A stretch of DNA of 64,000 bases from Marinifilum_A sediminis (GTDB lineage Bacteria > Bacteroidota > Bacteroidia > Bacteroidales > Marinifilaceae). The notes beneath the pieces are model-generated. The model was not told the DNA's origin, did not search any database, and saw only the letters and a list, made by a program, of their open reading frames with translations. A program made the position numbers and the translations under genes. The stretch spans positions 124,001 through 188,000 of the forward strand of contig CANMCX010000002.1 in NCBI GenBank assembly GCA_947496465.1. The letters are read 5' to 3'. This document shows positions 43,301-52,243 of this stretch, in pieces. Positions within the stretch are counted from its first letter, which is position 1. Each line of letters opens with the position of its first letter.

Positions 43301-45836
43301 AATAACTATGTGATTCATTGCTAGACTGAGCATCAACAACAAGAGTGTAGTATTTAATACCTCGACCATTCCAAACTTGACAGCGTACAATATCGCCAAC
43401 TGCAAAAGGTTGTATATTTTTACCGTTATCGGTGTCAACACCAATCCTATAATAAGTTGAATTAGAGCCGTTATCAACCTCGTACTTCATTCCATCGCTA
43501 AACCAATAAGAACCATTTCCACTTCTTATCTTATTGATATTCAACTCATACACGTTCATACTCTTTCGTACAGTTAAGCTGTCAACTGTCATATTTCCGC
43601 TTACATCTGTACGCCAACCACTTCCACCAAAACCACTTACGTAAGAGTCACTACCTACATAACCTTTAGCTCTAAAGTCTCCAACATTTTGAAGGTTATA
43701 AACCGCTTCACTGCCTGTTGTGTCTCTCTCTGCAAATGTTAACCAATTATTAGCAGCTTTGTTAACTATAACAATATCGTTTCTATTCAGATGACGTCCA
43801 TAAGTTTGTAGGTCGCCTGTAGTAACGTGCATACCTGTAGTAGTAGTGCCTGTATTGTGAACTTTAAACTTTTCAACACCTCCTATGAAAGCCCCGATTC
43901 TATTAGTAGTACTACCTGTATCACCTGCTCTTAAATCAATATTACCGTTTAACTGTTGGTTATTGATATACATTGTATTATTGACATTAGAGCCATAACC
44001 AATATAACCTAAGCCAGTACCTGTACTAGTTTGGAATCGCATATAAGGAGTAGCAGCCACACCCGAACTTGTACCTTTTAAAATAAGATTCTCAGAGGCT
44101 TTAACTATTTTATGAACACCTGTTGTGTATGTACCAGAAGAGTTAACTAAGAACTTTGCGGCATCATTAATACTTACAGCTACAGAAGCGCTAGAACCAC
44201 CATTATTTTTAATATATGATGTACTATTTCTGTTAAATATTAAGTCATTTCCACTTAGATTTGCTGATAAACCACCTGTTGTTGATGTAATGCTACCACC
44301 ATAAGAGCCACTTCCCGTTACCGTTTGATTACCCGTAGTTTTAGTACCATCATTTGTAAGTCTAAATATTTCAGAATTATATGCTAACATTACAACTTCA
44401 CCGATAAGATTACGAAGTCTAAATTGTGAACCCGATGAATAAATTGTAGCTTTTTCTGTACTGTCATTTATAAACCTTAGTACATTGTTACCTGTACCTG
44501 CTGCTCTAAGTTTGTGTTCACCACCCTTAGAGTCAAAACCACTTGTAATTACTGCTGTTCCTGTTGTGGATGTTCCAGATGAAGTTGTTTCAAACCGTTT
44601 TATACCAACACCCCTAATTTCAATTTGACCATTATCAGAACTTAAAATAGAATTTGCAGTAGCTTTGAATTGTAAAAATCCATTTCTCACGCTACCTGAA
44701 GAGTCATAACCAGCTATATAGCCAGCTTCTGAATTTATTTTAAATCCTAACGTAGAGGTGGAAATAACAGTACCTGTAGCAGTATGATTCCCTGTTGTTA
44801 AAGTTCCCGAACTTGTAGTTTCAAATCTTCTGAGTCCTGAATGATATAGAATAGGTGCTTTAGTATTTCCGCTTAAAACTATTTGCGTATAAATTACATC
44901 TCCAACTCTAGTTTTAAAACTTATATCACCACCATTTACTAAACCTTTTAACTGAGTACTGTAACTACCTGTATTGCTCATTTCTAATCTTGGCAATAGC
45001 AAAGCACGAGCGTTCCAATTAACTGTTGATTTATTTGAATTCCCAGAATGCCATATTGTATTATTTTGCCTTGAGTCAGCACTCAAACCCCACGTAAGAA
45101 CATTATTACTTCCTATGCCAAAATATCCTTTTAATGTTCCGTTATGATAGAATGACATATTTACATTACTAGTGCCTGTTCTATCTAATCTTAAGGGGTT
45201 GTAATTACCATTATTAAAAGTAACTTGACCGTTAAAAGTCTCATTAATGTTTGTTCTAGCATACTTTGAAGCATCATACCCTCCTAATTTTAATGAATCC
45301 TTTACACTAGCTACACCAACAATTCTTTTATTACTAGCATCCCACGCCAAACTGTAACCATCTGAAATTGCATCTTCTCTAGTGGCTACAGTTTCAAGAC
45401 TATTAATTTTACCTAATTTGATAAGGGGCTTTGAACCTTCAACCACACCAAACCAATAATCTGAACCTGTACCTCTTCCTAAATTCAGACCACTGAATTT
45501 TATATTAGTGTTAGGAATTGTGCTTGTAATAGTGTTGGATGGTTCATTTTTGTTAAGCCATAAAATGTTATTTTTCACCTCTAGCTGTTCAGCCTTAGTG
45601 ACGTAATGAGAAGAATTTTGAATTATATTGCCATTGAAGATTACATCTTTTTGAAATACATTTTTCTGAGAAAAAATATTTTCAAATTCAATTTTAGCAT
45701 ATTTGTAATCACTTGTATTTGAAGAATCCGAAGTGGTTTCTGAAGAAGAAGTATATGGAGAAGAGAAACTTGTGTTTGGGTTTGTATTTTCACTTCTGAA
45801 GTATGTTTTTAATGTATAATTTTTTACGCTTGGCAT
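40374..45836 (-). CDS. Giant phage tail fibre / host-recognition protein, 1,820 aa
   Basis: A modular protein. Residues 1-200 attach to the tail (VFNGNIIQNSSHYVTKAEQL near 60). About 200-680 is an array of 55-70-residue fibre units, each with a (L/F)xxxSSGTxTTGxxxxTG-type core and NxxLxFxxxSTxxA strands. About 680-1080 contains the segment SGFGGSGWRTDVSG and a beta-sandwich. About 1080-1480 has longer GWNxxxxxxGGxVVIxSxG repeats. About 1485-1620 shows heptad-like KITSNTITATQIAANAITT, typical of triple-stranded fibres. The C-terminal about 200 residues are a beta-rich domain, probably the receptor-binding or trimerisation tip, ending WTRLNNGNF. No peptidase S74-type chaperone motif was seen. 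Its length makes it the main host-range determinant. Confidence 0.85.
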   Translation of the reverse strand: MPSVKNYTLKTYFRSENTNPNTSFSSPYTSSSETTSDSSNTSDYKYAKIEFENIFSQKNVFQKDVIFNGNIIQNSSHYVTKAEQLEVKNNILWLNKNEPSNTITSTIPNTNIKFSGLNLGRGTGSDYWFGVVEGSKPLIKLGKINSLETVATREDAISDGYSLAWDASNKRIVGVASVKDSLKLGGYDASKYARTNINETFNGQVTFNNGNYNPLRLDRTGTSNVNMSFYHNGTLKGYFGIGSNNVLTWGLSADSRQNNTIWHSGNSNKSTVNWNARALLLPRLEMSNTGSYSTQLKGLVNGGDISFKTRVGDVIYTQIVLSGNTKAPILYHSGLRRFETTSSGTLTTGNHTATGTVISTSTLGFKINSEAGYIAGYDSSGSVRNGFLQFKATANSILSSDNGQIEIRGVGIKRFETTSSGTSTTGTAVITSGFDSKGGEHKLRAAGTGNNVLRFINDSTEKATIYSSGSQFRLRNLIGEVVMLAYNSEIFRLTNDGTKTTGNQTVTGSGSYGGSITSTTGGLSANLSGNDLIFNRNSTSYIKNNGGSSASVAVSINDAAKFLVNSSGTYTTGVHKIVKASENLILKGTSSGVAATPYMRFQTSTGTGLGYIGYGSNVNNTMYINNQQLNGNIDLRAGDTGSTTNRIGAFIGGVEKFKVHNTGTTTTGMHVTTGDLQTYGRHLNRNDIVIVNKAANNWLTFAERDTTGSEAVYNLQNVGDFRAKGYVGSDSYVSGFGGSGWRTDVSGNMTVDSLTVRKSMNVYELNINKIRSGNGSYWFSDGMKYEVDNGSNSTYYRIGVDTDNGKNIQPFAVGDIVRCQVWNGRGIKYYTLVVDAQSSNESHSYFRAPVSSKTGSGVPEIGDELVRIGNVSDTNRQGAVYITSNDNNSPYVDVLDGVNSDSFAGKTKVRLGKLDGITSPTWNNLSGYGFWTENGYLEGGINAKFGKIGGWNISDSTLQGGSVVLKSDGTIYNFKSSYLWRLNGDGSGILASGAISWDKLGNVTFTDKVKLSWNQVTDTSGLTNSISTAQNTAETGVTNAATAQSKANSAYTLAGSKITSSQATTITKDTVSSTYINGLACSFNQGKIASFNIKNSSLSSSVDSKHLVLQNSETDTVHGGAKRGLTLYVDNTKLINSDSIKIIQLGMLCNKDSASSFPSTPNYGFRIVKGNNPYKDIFRADNAGAFIAGWNFNEDRFSGGNVVIRSTGEISNTTKWGLYNDGSGFLANNNISWNSSGNVTFSSAVKLNWQNDPLTANNVNSGGVVTVKRPIGGELSLTGTNTGAIKVTLPQSWTNTMMEFHVDVYNYSSNKAFTLRVSGYNYSTGWVNTSVALTGSKEADNRVRFGHDGTKCCIYIGESNSNWYYPKIVVRDFKSGHSGSSISKWSTGWDIGITTSIASNIDKDYSNALIDSGDTLSVNSAKVGGVTLITNNKIRTSLLEADVIKSSIVQTTDLSASKMTTGTLSAARISTGSLHGNKITSNTITATQIAANAITTSELAANSVYAENIKSGVIDATKINTSSIQAAVVTASKINTLSLASTKGTIGAWIINTASIYSGTYQGSNAYTTSGMTIHKDGAIRAKYFRVDTDGKMFAKSGEIGGFKIGSSSLISTNLSLQLNASGGDIGVYRNSSQQSAALYVGYNSGSTLSRTGGIRSKTYSSSSDLGVEIFANRSIYLEGDDYTFLNSPKTLTKYASEFKLGGCVTGGGKVISSTSSEWSSNSSSPTQLKMEFNSYYVDFDASGSFYVRLPDSGNTPNGTIIRIGTSGKAVKIVANSNSRMRWDTNTKRTSGTYTVSDENEWVEFIQMSDCWTRLNNGNF

Positions 45837-45868
45837 TTATATCATAGGCTTTATTTTTTAAGATGTGG

Positions 45869-48046
45869 TTAGTTATTAACCACATCTGTTAGAATTTCAA
45901 TTAATTGAATATTTGCTGTACAATCTCGAACATCATATTCATAATTGTAAGCAATAAAATCTTTATCAAAATATAAATGTGAAGAAGCAACTGTTTTATC
46001 TCTATAAATCGCTCCATATTTAAAATTTGAAGATTTTAATTTTGTATTCATTCTTAAAATAGTACGTTGGCGAATAGTTAAAATTGATTGCATTAATCTA
46101 GCTGCTAGAGCATTATTTTTATTATCTCTTAGCTCTTTTTCACTATTCACCCGAAAATCTGTTATTGGTTCATATTCACTCCCATTTTTCCAATATAAGG
46201 CACTCAAATAAAGGTCTTTTGAAGTTGTAGGAGTGCCAATATTTAGTTCTTTTGCTGTAGCTTCTTTTCTAGTTGGAAAAGTTACATCTGAATTATAATC
46301 ATTTACACCTCCTATGTAGTCTTGTACAGTATCAACAGAACCATCTTGAATATTAACATACACATTGTCTAAATAGTAACCTTTTACAGGTAATTCAGCA
46401 GTTGTAGAAGAAGTATTTAATTTTGAACTAATTGAATAAAATTTGATTTCCACTTTATTACCTCCATCTGGTTGAGTATTCACATGATAACCATTATCAA
46501 CCAAATCCTTTACAGCAGATTCAAATTCAATAGTACCGTATGGTGGTGCATATTTCAAACTTCCTGTTGGGTATTTTTTGAAATCAATTTGAATTCCAGT
46601 TTTAACTTCATTTTCTATTTGGTCTATTGGTGAATAGAAGAAATATTTAGCATTTTCTAATATTTTACCTAAAGGCTTACCATTCAATATAATTTCTACT
46701 CCTATACCACCACCATCATACTGATAGTAATATTTAATTGATTCATTGATATCTTCAAGAGCATAGGAAAACCCAAATTTGAACATGAATTCATTCTCCA
46801 TTTTCAATGAAGAAGTAAAAGTTGTAGTAATTGTACCACCATTATCATTATAAAGATTTCTTGTTCCGCTCATGTGCATACAATTATCTGAAATAATGTC
46901 TTTTGGCTCTGTTCCTTGGTATTTGAATTTGTCTCTGTAATAAGAGAAATCAGGATTATTTTCTAAAGTAATATCGTGTTGGTCATTATATCTAGATTGA
47001 GGTTGTACTATTGCCCAACCTTCTGTTCCTTGTTCAAAATCACCATTTGTAGCCCAATTTGGACGTGCAATCCATTTTTGTGTTATTACCTGTTTTTCAA
47101 TTCCTAATTCTGTTTCATCAGTTCCATATTCATCAATTGTATGGGTGTTTATTCCATCAATTTCAATTACATCTTGAGAAATAGAATTATCTGTTGAATA
47201 GTACTTACCTGTTAAAGAATTATACTTGAATTCATGATATTTTAGGGTAGTTATTGAAAAATCTTCATTAGCCCTTTTAATGTCTGCATAACGTTGTATT
47301 TTCCATGCTTTTGCATCTTGGAACAATCTACAACCGTAAGCTGTCATTATATCCTTAAGAATATCCAAATTTGAAGCCATACCATCCTGTCTTTGGTAGA
47401 CTTGTGATTCAATGAATGTATTATAGAATGAACCCTTTTTTTCTGAATTATTTACTTCTTGTTTAGGGTACAATTCACTCAAAATGTGAATATCTAATTT
47501 TTCAGGAGTGCTAATATCATTTATAACATTTGAAATTAAATCTAATAAAGTAATCTTTTCAAAATCTTTCCAAAGACCTGGAGAGTTACCATCGGTTAAA
47601 CCTGTACTTCCTCTTTTCACATATTTTAATTCAGAAAGCCCACAACCTGCTGTTAACTTTATGATTTTTGGGTATTTGTTTGAATGTTCTTCTTCATAAA
47701 GAGTTGATGTAATAACACCATAAAATATTACTTCATTTAAGCTTATATTGGTGATTTCACAAGTAAATCTTTTTCGAAAATTGTATTTATTCAACACCTC
47801 GGTATCGAACAAGTGTAAATATTGAAAAGATTTAAAAGATTGAAGTTCTATTTCTGCTACAGTTGGTACAACATCAGCAAATAATTCTTCACTAGCATTT
47901 TTTGTAATTTTAACGGTATTACTACCAAACTTAAGAGGTTCAGCAGGTAAATATGTATCACCTGCTCTTCCAATTTCTTTAATATCAACTCTAATAAGCT
48001 GACTATATTTATTATAAAATGTACCTGAATGTTGTATTAATTTCAT
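45869..48046 (-). CDS. Phage tail-tip / baseplate protein
   Basis: A 725-residue protein between the tape measure and the tail fibre, which is where the distal tail or tail-associated protein is always found. It opens MKLIQHSGTFYNKYSQLIRV and includes a beta-rich N-terminus to about 140, a LLDLISNVINDIS helix, and a mid-part with GCRLFQDAKAWKIQRYAD, typical of tail-tip proteins. It then has a carbohydrate-binding-like sandwich (NGDFEQGTEGWAIVQPQ near 335-350). The sandwich may bind surface glycans. Soluble, with no enzyme motif. Function is inferred from order and domain pattern. Confidence 0.75.
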   Translation of the reverse strand: MKLIQHSGTFYNKYSQLIRVDIKEIGRAGDTYLPAEPLKFGSNTVKITKNASEELFADVVPTVAEIELQSFKSFQYLHLFDTEVLNKYNFRKRFTCEITNISLNEVIFYGVITSTLYEEEHSNKYPKIIKLTAGCGLSELKYVKRGSTGLTDGNSPGLWKDFEKITLLDLISNVINDISTPEKLDIHILSELYPKQEVNNSEKKGSFYNTFIESQVYQRQDGMASNLDILKDIMTAYGCRLFQDAKAWKIQRYADIKRANEDFSITTLKYHEFKYNSLTGKYYSTDNSISQDVIEIDGINTHTIDEYGTDETELGIEKQVITQKWIARPNWATNGDFEQGTEGWAIVQPQSRYNDQHDITLENNPDFSYYRDKFKYQGTEPKDIISDNCMHMSGTRNLYNDNGGTITTTFTSSLKMENEFMFKFGFSYALEDINESIKYYYQYDGGGIGVEIILNGKPLGKILENAKYFFYSPIDQIENEVKTGIQIDFKKYPTGSLKYAPPYGTIEFESAVKDLVDNGYHVNTQPDGGNKVEIKFYSISSKLNTSSTTAELPVKGYYLDNVYVNIQDGSVDTVQDYIGGVNDYNSDVTFPTRKEATAKELNIGTPTTSKDLYLSALYWKNGSEYEPITDFRVNSEKELRDNKNNALAARLMQSILTIRQRTILRMNTKLKSSNFKYGAIYRDKTVASSHLYFDKDFIAYNYEYDVRDCTANIQLIEILTDVVNN

Positions 48047-48063
48047 TCATATTTCATTATTTT

Positions 48064-50598
48064 TTATATCAATTTTAGAAGGTCGTTTTTCTTAATAACA
48101 GCAGCTAAATCACGTCCTTCAACTTTAAGTTTTACCTCTCCGTTACCATTCCCACCTTTTGAAGAAGTCATTGCACCAGAACGATTAAAATAGTACCCTG
48201 TATCGACCACTGTAGGTTTATAATCAGTTTTTTCAACATCTTCCTTTTTTCCTCCGAATAAAGAACCAAATAAACCCATACCTGCTGAAATTATACCACC
48301 CCAACCTGCTATATTACCCATAGTTTTCGCTTCTTCATCTGATAATTTACCCATAGACATTAAACTATCTTTTACTGTCAATAATGAATTAGAAAATGAA
48401 CCTGAAGCCACACTGGCAACATCATAAAAACTTGCTGAACTATCAGCTAAAACACTATTTAGATTTTGAATATTAGATGATAGATTACCAATATTATTAG
48501 CAGTATCAAATTTGAAATCTTCACTACCCATATAAGAATTAATAGAAGCTTGATAATTTTTAGTATAATTCTTTTGCTTTTCTATCCCTTCTATTTGTGA
48601 TGTGTAAAAAGGTTGTTGATGTTGAATAAAACTTTCTCTATCCTTTCCAGATAAACCTTTTAAAATATCTTCATATTCCTTATATAATGCTGTTTGTCTC
48701 TTACTTAGAGTATTTAAATATTTATTTGTTTTCTTATTTGAAAAACCACCAACATTATTAAACATCGTATTATAAAGGTGTTCTTCATCATCCTGAACAT
48801 ATGAACCAAAATCATTTCCTTTACCTCTTATATCTGATTTTAAATCATCTTTGAATTTCACCTTACTATTAAGGTCTATTGGCTTAAATTCAATAGATTT
48901 AGCCTTAGTTTCGATAACAGAAAATAAACCTTTTATATCACCATCTTTAAATTCTTTATCATTGGAAATCAAACCTTTTTTCAATTCATCTAAGAATGAT
49001 TTCATCTTGGAAGATTCATTTTTATCTAAATTTACATCATTTAATAATTTACTTACGTTATTATAAAATTCTTGATAAGTTTCCTTCTTTAAAATATTGG
49101 CATCTAAGGCATTTACACCATTACCTGAAATATGATTTTGACCTAAATTTTCTCGATAATTTATATAACCAAGTTTTTGTAATAATTCTTCCTGAAGAGA
49201 TGTAGAAGAAGTTGTACCACTTCCACCACCACCATTACCATCTGTACCAACATAAGCACCAGAATCAACACCATATACTTTAAGCACTTGTTTAACTTGG
49301 TAATTTTGTTCTTTCTTCAGTTGATTTAATTCTTCTTGAAGCTCTTTAAGTGGTTCAGTGTAATAAAGTTTTTCGTAATTTTTACCTGTTTGGGTTTTGA
49401 AAAATTCAGGTTTTTCTTTCTTTTCCCTTGCTAATAAAGTTTTCTTATAATCAATATGTTCCTGTTTTTCACCTATTTTTTCACTGTTATCTTCATACAC
49501 TTTTGATAGAGCAGTTGTAGCAGCTTGGTATTTAGCTTTCTTTTCAATTGCCTTAATTTGTCTCTCAATTAATCCTAAAGTGTTTTGGTTTTGCTTGTAC
49601 TCTTCACCTGCTAATTCAGCTACTTTTTTAGCTACTTCAATTTTCTTATCAGGTATAGTTGTAGATTGATACAAACCCTGTAATAATTTCAGTTCTGCAA
49701 TCTCTTCCAAAGTGCTTTTCTTTTGTTCTTTAAGAGCCTTAGTATATTCATTAGCAGCCTTATTGTTCTTTTGATAACTTTTATAAAGTTTATACATCCC
49801 ATAAGCAAGAGCAGCAGCAATTGCAACAGCTCCAACTATAGCAGCTTTATTTAATAATTTAGCTGTTGTATTAGCTTTTGTGGCTACTGTATCAGTATTC
49901 GTAGCTGCTGAACTAGTACCTGTAATTATAGTAGCTTTTTTACTTACACTATTCAGTAATTTCTTATTAGATTGCCACATCTCAATCCCACCTGCTACAC
50001 CGATTGAAACCTTCTCCAAACTTTCAGCAGTTTTAATAAATTCTTCCAGATTAGTACCTGCGAAAGCAGCTCCAAGTGTTCCGACTCCTACGGTCATATC
50101 ACTTATACCACCTGTAACAGATTTCAGTTCACTAGCTTTTTGTTCAGAATCCAAACCTTCAAAATCAAGCTCCATATTTCGAATCTCAGAATTAACAGAA
50201 GCTAATTCTTTAGCTAACTTTTTATATTCCGAAGTTCCTTTTCCAGTATTTTCAAACTCTTCTAATAATTGTTTCTGTCTGCGTTCTAATGATTTCATAG
50301 AACCTTCAACCAGTTGTACAGAATCATCAGCATCATTCATTCCATTCCGGAAATCACTGGTCATTTCCTTTATTCTACCATTCACAGTAGATATCTGTGA
50401 TGCTAGTGTCTTATACTCATCAGTACCTTGTTTTGTCTTGTAAAACTCACTTATTAATTGACTTTGAGTAGATTTTAATCTACCTAGTGAGTCTTCATAT
50501 ATTTTAACCTCTTTCTTACCTTCTTTTAAGCCATTTTTAAAATCATTAGCATCAGCAGTAAGTTTAGCAGATATAGTAAATTCATTGTTATTAGCCAT
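48064..50598 (-). CDS. Phage tail tape measure protein
   Basis: An 844-residue protein with heptad-rich helices over residues 1-160 that include two near-copies of a KTKQGTDEYKTLASQISTVNG-type unit (about 55-75 and about 115-137). A hydrophobic stretch follows at about 248-270 (AAIVGAVAIAAALAYGMYKLY) and then coiled-coil-like charged segments. A glycine-rich linker (GTDGNGGGGSGTTSSTS) lies at about 455-470. The hydrophobic helix is thought to insert into the host membrane during DNA entry. Length sets tail length (about 0.15 nm per residue, so a tail of roughly 125 nm is expected). It lies next to the tail chaperones, as always. Confidence 0.85.
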   Translation of the reverse strand: MANNNEFTISAKLTADANDFKNGLKEGKKEVKIYEDSLGRLKSTQSQLISEFYKTKQGTDEYKTLASQISTVNGRIKEMTSDFRNGMNDADDSVQLVEGSMKSLERRQKQLLEEFENTGKGTSEYKKLAKELASVNSEIRNMELDFEGLDSEQKASELKSVTGGISDMTVGVGTLGAAFAGTNLEEFIKTAESLEKVSIGVAGGIEMWQSNKKLLNSVSKKATIITGTSSAATNTDTVATKANTTAKLLNKAAIVGAVAIAAALAYGMYKLYKSYQKNNKAANEYTKALKEQKKSTLEEIAELKLLQGLYQSTTIPDKKIEVAKKVAELAGEEYKQNQNTLGLIERQIKAIEKKAKYQAATTALSKVYEDNSEKIGEKQEHIDYKKTLLAREKKEKPEFFKTQTGKNYEKLYYTEPLKELQEELNQLKKEQNYQVKQVLKVYGVDSGAYVGTDGNGGGGSGTTSSTSLQEELLQKLGYINYRENLGQNHISGNGVNALDANILKKETYQEFYNNVSKLLNDVNLDKNESSKMKSFLDELKKGLISNDKEFKDGDIKGLFSVIETKAKSIEFKPIDLNSKVKFKDDLKSDIRGKGNDFGSYVQDDEEHLYNTMFNNVGGFSNKKTNKYLNTLSKRQTALYKEYEDILKGLSGKDRESFIQHQQPFYTSQIEGIEKQKNYTKNYQASINSYMGSEDFKFDTANNIGNLSSNIQNLNSVLADSSASFYDVASVASGSFSNSLLTVKDSLMSMGKLSDEEAKTMGNIAGWGGIISAGMGLFGSLFGGKKEDVEKTDYKPTVVDTGYYFNRSGAMTSSKGGNGNGEVKLKVEGRDLAAVIKKNDLLKLI

Positions 50599-50603
50599 TT
50601 ATA

Positions 50604-50870
50604 TTAATAATTCCATTTTTCATCAAGGTCTATCATTCTTTCCCTTGTATTATTGCTCAAATCCACCTTTTTGACTTTCTTCTCTTTATCGGTTGGCAAC
50701 TTCAATAAATCAGTCTCTTCAATGGCTGTTTTTTGCATTCCGTTAAAGTTGATAATAGTAGTAGCTAACCATCTTACTTTCTCCCATTGTTTACTTTCTT
50801 TTAGTACAAATTGGTGATGGATTTGAAAAAATTCTTTTGGTCGTAATGAATAAAAATCATCTTTACTCAT
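50604..50870 (-). CDS. Tail assembly chaperone, T part (made by -1 frameshift)
   Basis: The 88-residue frame begins MSKDDFYSLRPKEFFQI. The -1 frame is open without a stop from the slippery site at 50918-50924 into this frame, adding 16 residues (HVSISECLSIAVIDFG) before the methionine. The likely main product is therefore a 242-residue G-T fusion over 50604-51331, rather than a free protein; the internal ATG could also be used. T-type tails bind the tape measure while G coats it. The gene lies 6 bp before the tape measure gene in the usual order. Confidence 0.8.
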   Translation of the reverse strand: MSKDDFYSLRPKEFFQIHHQFVLKESKQWEKVRWLATTIINFNGMQKTAIEETDLLKLPTDKEKKVKKVDLSNNTRERMIDLDEKWNY

Positions 50871-50894
50871 ACCAAAATCTATTACGGCTATAGA

Positions 50895-50924
50895 TAAGCA
50901 TTCACTTATGCTTACATGTTTTTT
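50895..50924 (-). promoter_or_regulatory. -1 programmed ribosomal frameshift signal
   Basis: On the minus strand the 139-codon gene ends GTA AAA AAA AAC ATG TAA. This holds the heptamer A AAA AAC in the right frame (50924-50918). Three bases later a perfect 7-bp stem taagcat / atgctta with a 6-nt loop (50914-50895) follows. The -1 frame then stays open into the 88-codon gene. This is the classic arrangement for phage G/GT tail chaperones. Confidence 0.9.
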
Positions 50925-51331
50925 TTTACTTCTTCCTCCTTATTATCTTCTTCCTTATTTTCAGGTAAATCTTCATTAAGAAATTCCTTATAAAGTGCTT
51001 TTATAAGTTTTGTTCCAAAATCTAAATCTTTTGAACATTCTCTATAATATTCTGTGAGTTGAAGATTAAAATCTCGTTTATTCTCAATACAAGCTGCTTG
51101 AATACTACAGTACATCATATCCATCATATTGATATAAGAATTGATAACCATTTGTGTATTTCCATTTGTATCCGTACCTGTATTATCATTATCTGATTTA
51201 GCATCATAAAATTGGTTTTCTTTGAATAATACAAAGTCCTCTCCTTTCGCATCCTGATAATAAGCTAATGCTAGAAAAGAAGCTTTAAAATCGTAGTTAT
51301 TGCCGTTTATATTTATTGTGTTATAAATCAT
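50912..51331 (-). CDS. Tail assembly chaperone, G part
   Basis: A 139-residue protein that opens MIYNTININGNNYDFKASF, helical in the middle (NSYINMMDMMYCSIQAAC), with a strongly acidic tail (LPENKEEDNKEEEVKK). This composition fits the small G-type chaperone that coats the tape measure during tail assembly. Most ribosomes stop at TAA 50912-50914, producing G. A fraction slip at A AAA AAC and continue to the T frame. It lies between the major tail protein and the tape measure, as expected. A terminator-like hairpin separates it from the major tail gene. Confidence 0.8.
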   Translation of the reverse strand: MIYNTININGNNYDFKASFLALAYYQDAKGEDFVLFKENQFYDAKSDNDNTGTDTNGNTQMVINSYINMMDMMYCSIQAACIENKRDFNLQLTEYYRECSKDLDFGTKLIKALYKEFLNEDLPENKEEDNKEEEVKKNM

Positions 51332-51354
51332 TTTTTCATCTTAGTTTTTTCAAA

Positions 51355-51382
51355 AAAAGGGTGTAATATTTTACACCCTTTT
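51355..51382 (-). terminator. Attenuator-like hairpin after the major tail protein
   Basis: Stem aaaagggtgtaa (51355-51366) with ttacaccctttt (51371-51382), 4-nt loop. On the minus strand the stem is followed by a T-rich run. It lies between the highly expressed major tail gene and the low-expression chaperones and is probably a partial terminator. Confidence 0.7.
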
Positions 51383-51402
51383 ATATAATTTCATTGTGGT
51401 TA

Positions 51403-51867
51403 TTAAGCCGATACTGGTTTAACTACTTCTAATTCTCCTGTACCTTGAAAGTCTACCGAATAACTTCTATTATCTCCTCGATTTCCGTCTTCTTTATAAT
51501 CTGTGATTATTGCTTTACCTTTCAAATAACCTGCATCATCATCAGCAACTTTGTAAGAAGCACCTTTTAGACCCATTTTCAACAAAAGAGGTTGTTTTGA
51601 AATGAATAATTCTAATAAATTGAATTTATCAATAATACCTGCTTCTGCTACACCATGACCAACTGAACCATTATATGTTGAATTCCATGATAACACATCA
51701 CCAACAAATTCTTCCCAATCTCCTGATTCTTGTGTACCTACATTACGGGTTGACATGTTTGTTGATAGTGAATAACCACTTGCTAACATGAAAGGCTTCC
51801 AATTTGTTCCATTATCATTTGATGCGTATAAAATTGCTTCATTTCCGCTTACTATTTCTTGTGACAT
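51403..51867 (-). CDS. Phage major tail protein
   Basis: A 154-residue protein. It has MSQEIVSGNEAILYASND at the start, the strand-rich center NVGTQESGDWEEFVGDVLSWNS (split), and the end DYKEDGNRGDNRSYSVDFQ before LEVVKPVSA. This is a recognisable TP901-1/phi13-type major tail protein pattern (tube-forming beta-sandwich with the GxxxxYSVxFxGTGxL ending). The gene is monocistronic in character: a hairpin follows it, suggesting high stoichiometry. Context is right: between connectors and tail chaperones. Confidence 0.82.
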   Translation of the reverse strand: MSQEIVSGNEAILYASNDNGTNWKPFMLASGYSLSTNMSTRNVGTQESGDWEEFVGDVLSWNSTYNGSVGHGVAEAGIIDKFNLLELFISKQPLLLKMGLKGASYKVADDDAGYLKGKAIITDYKEDGNRGDNRSYSVDFQGTGELEVVKPVSA

Positions 51868-51873
51868 TTATAT

Positions 51874-52236
51874 TTAAATTCTTTTTTTAATCTGAGTTTC
51901 AATAACATAATATTCATGAATTTGGTCGTAATCTTCATTATACAATGATGTATATTCACAACCTGCATCTTCAAGAATATTTGTTACTTTTTCCAGAATT
52001 TCCACTGCTTTATCATAGTCTTGAGATACTATATAGATACGTGCAGTAAGTGACGTTTTTTTATTTCTTCTAAGGGAATCTTGAGAATATTTAGGGTCTT
52101 GATTATCTTGCTGAAATACAATATAATTACCTGTTGTATCTGATTCAGCACATACAGGGTATATTTGATTTTTAGTGATTTCAACTATTTCAGCATTTTC
52201 TTTTAACTTAAGATTAATAAAACTTGTTAAATTCAT
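51874..52236 (-). CDS. Phage tail terminator / DUF3168-like protein
   Basis: A 120-residue protein with an alpha/beta pattern: IYPVCAESDTTGNYIVFQQ, LTARIYIVSQDYDKAVEIL, CEYTSLYNEDYDQIHEYYV. Small proteins with this layout between the gp10-like protein and the major tail protein are usually the tail terminator or tail completion protein (DUF3168-like). It starts 7 bp after its neighbour. The exact family was not confirmed. Confidence 0.65.
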   Translation of the reverse strand: MNLTSFINLKLKENAEIVEITKNQIYPVCAESDTTGNYIVFQQDNQDPKYSQDSLRRNKKTSLTARIYIVSQDYDKAVEILEKVTNILEDAGCEYTSLYNEDYDQIHEYYVIETQIKKRI

Positions 52237-52243
52237 TCATATT

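Noticed and set aside
40374..45836. Diversity-generating retroelement acting on the tail fibre
   Set aside because: No reverse transcriptase and no template repeat with adenine-biased mismatches were seen in the window; it could only exist to the right of the edge.
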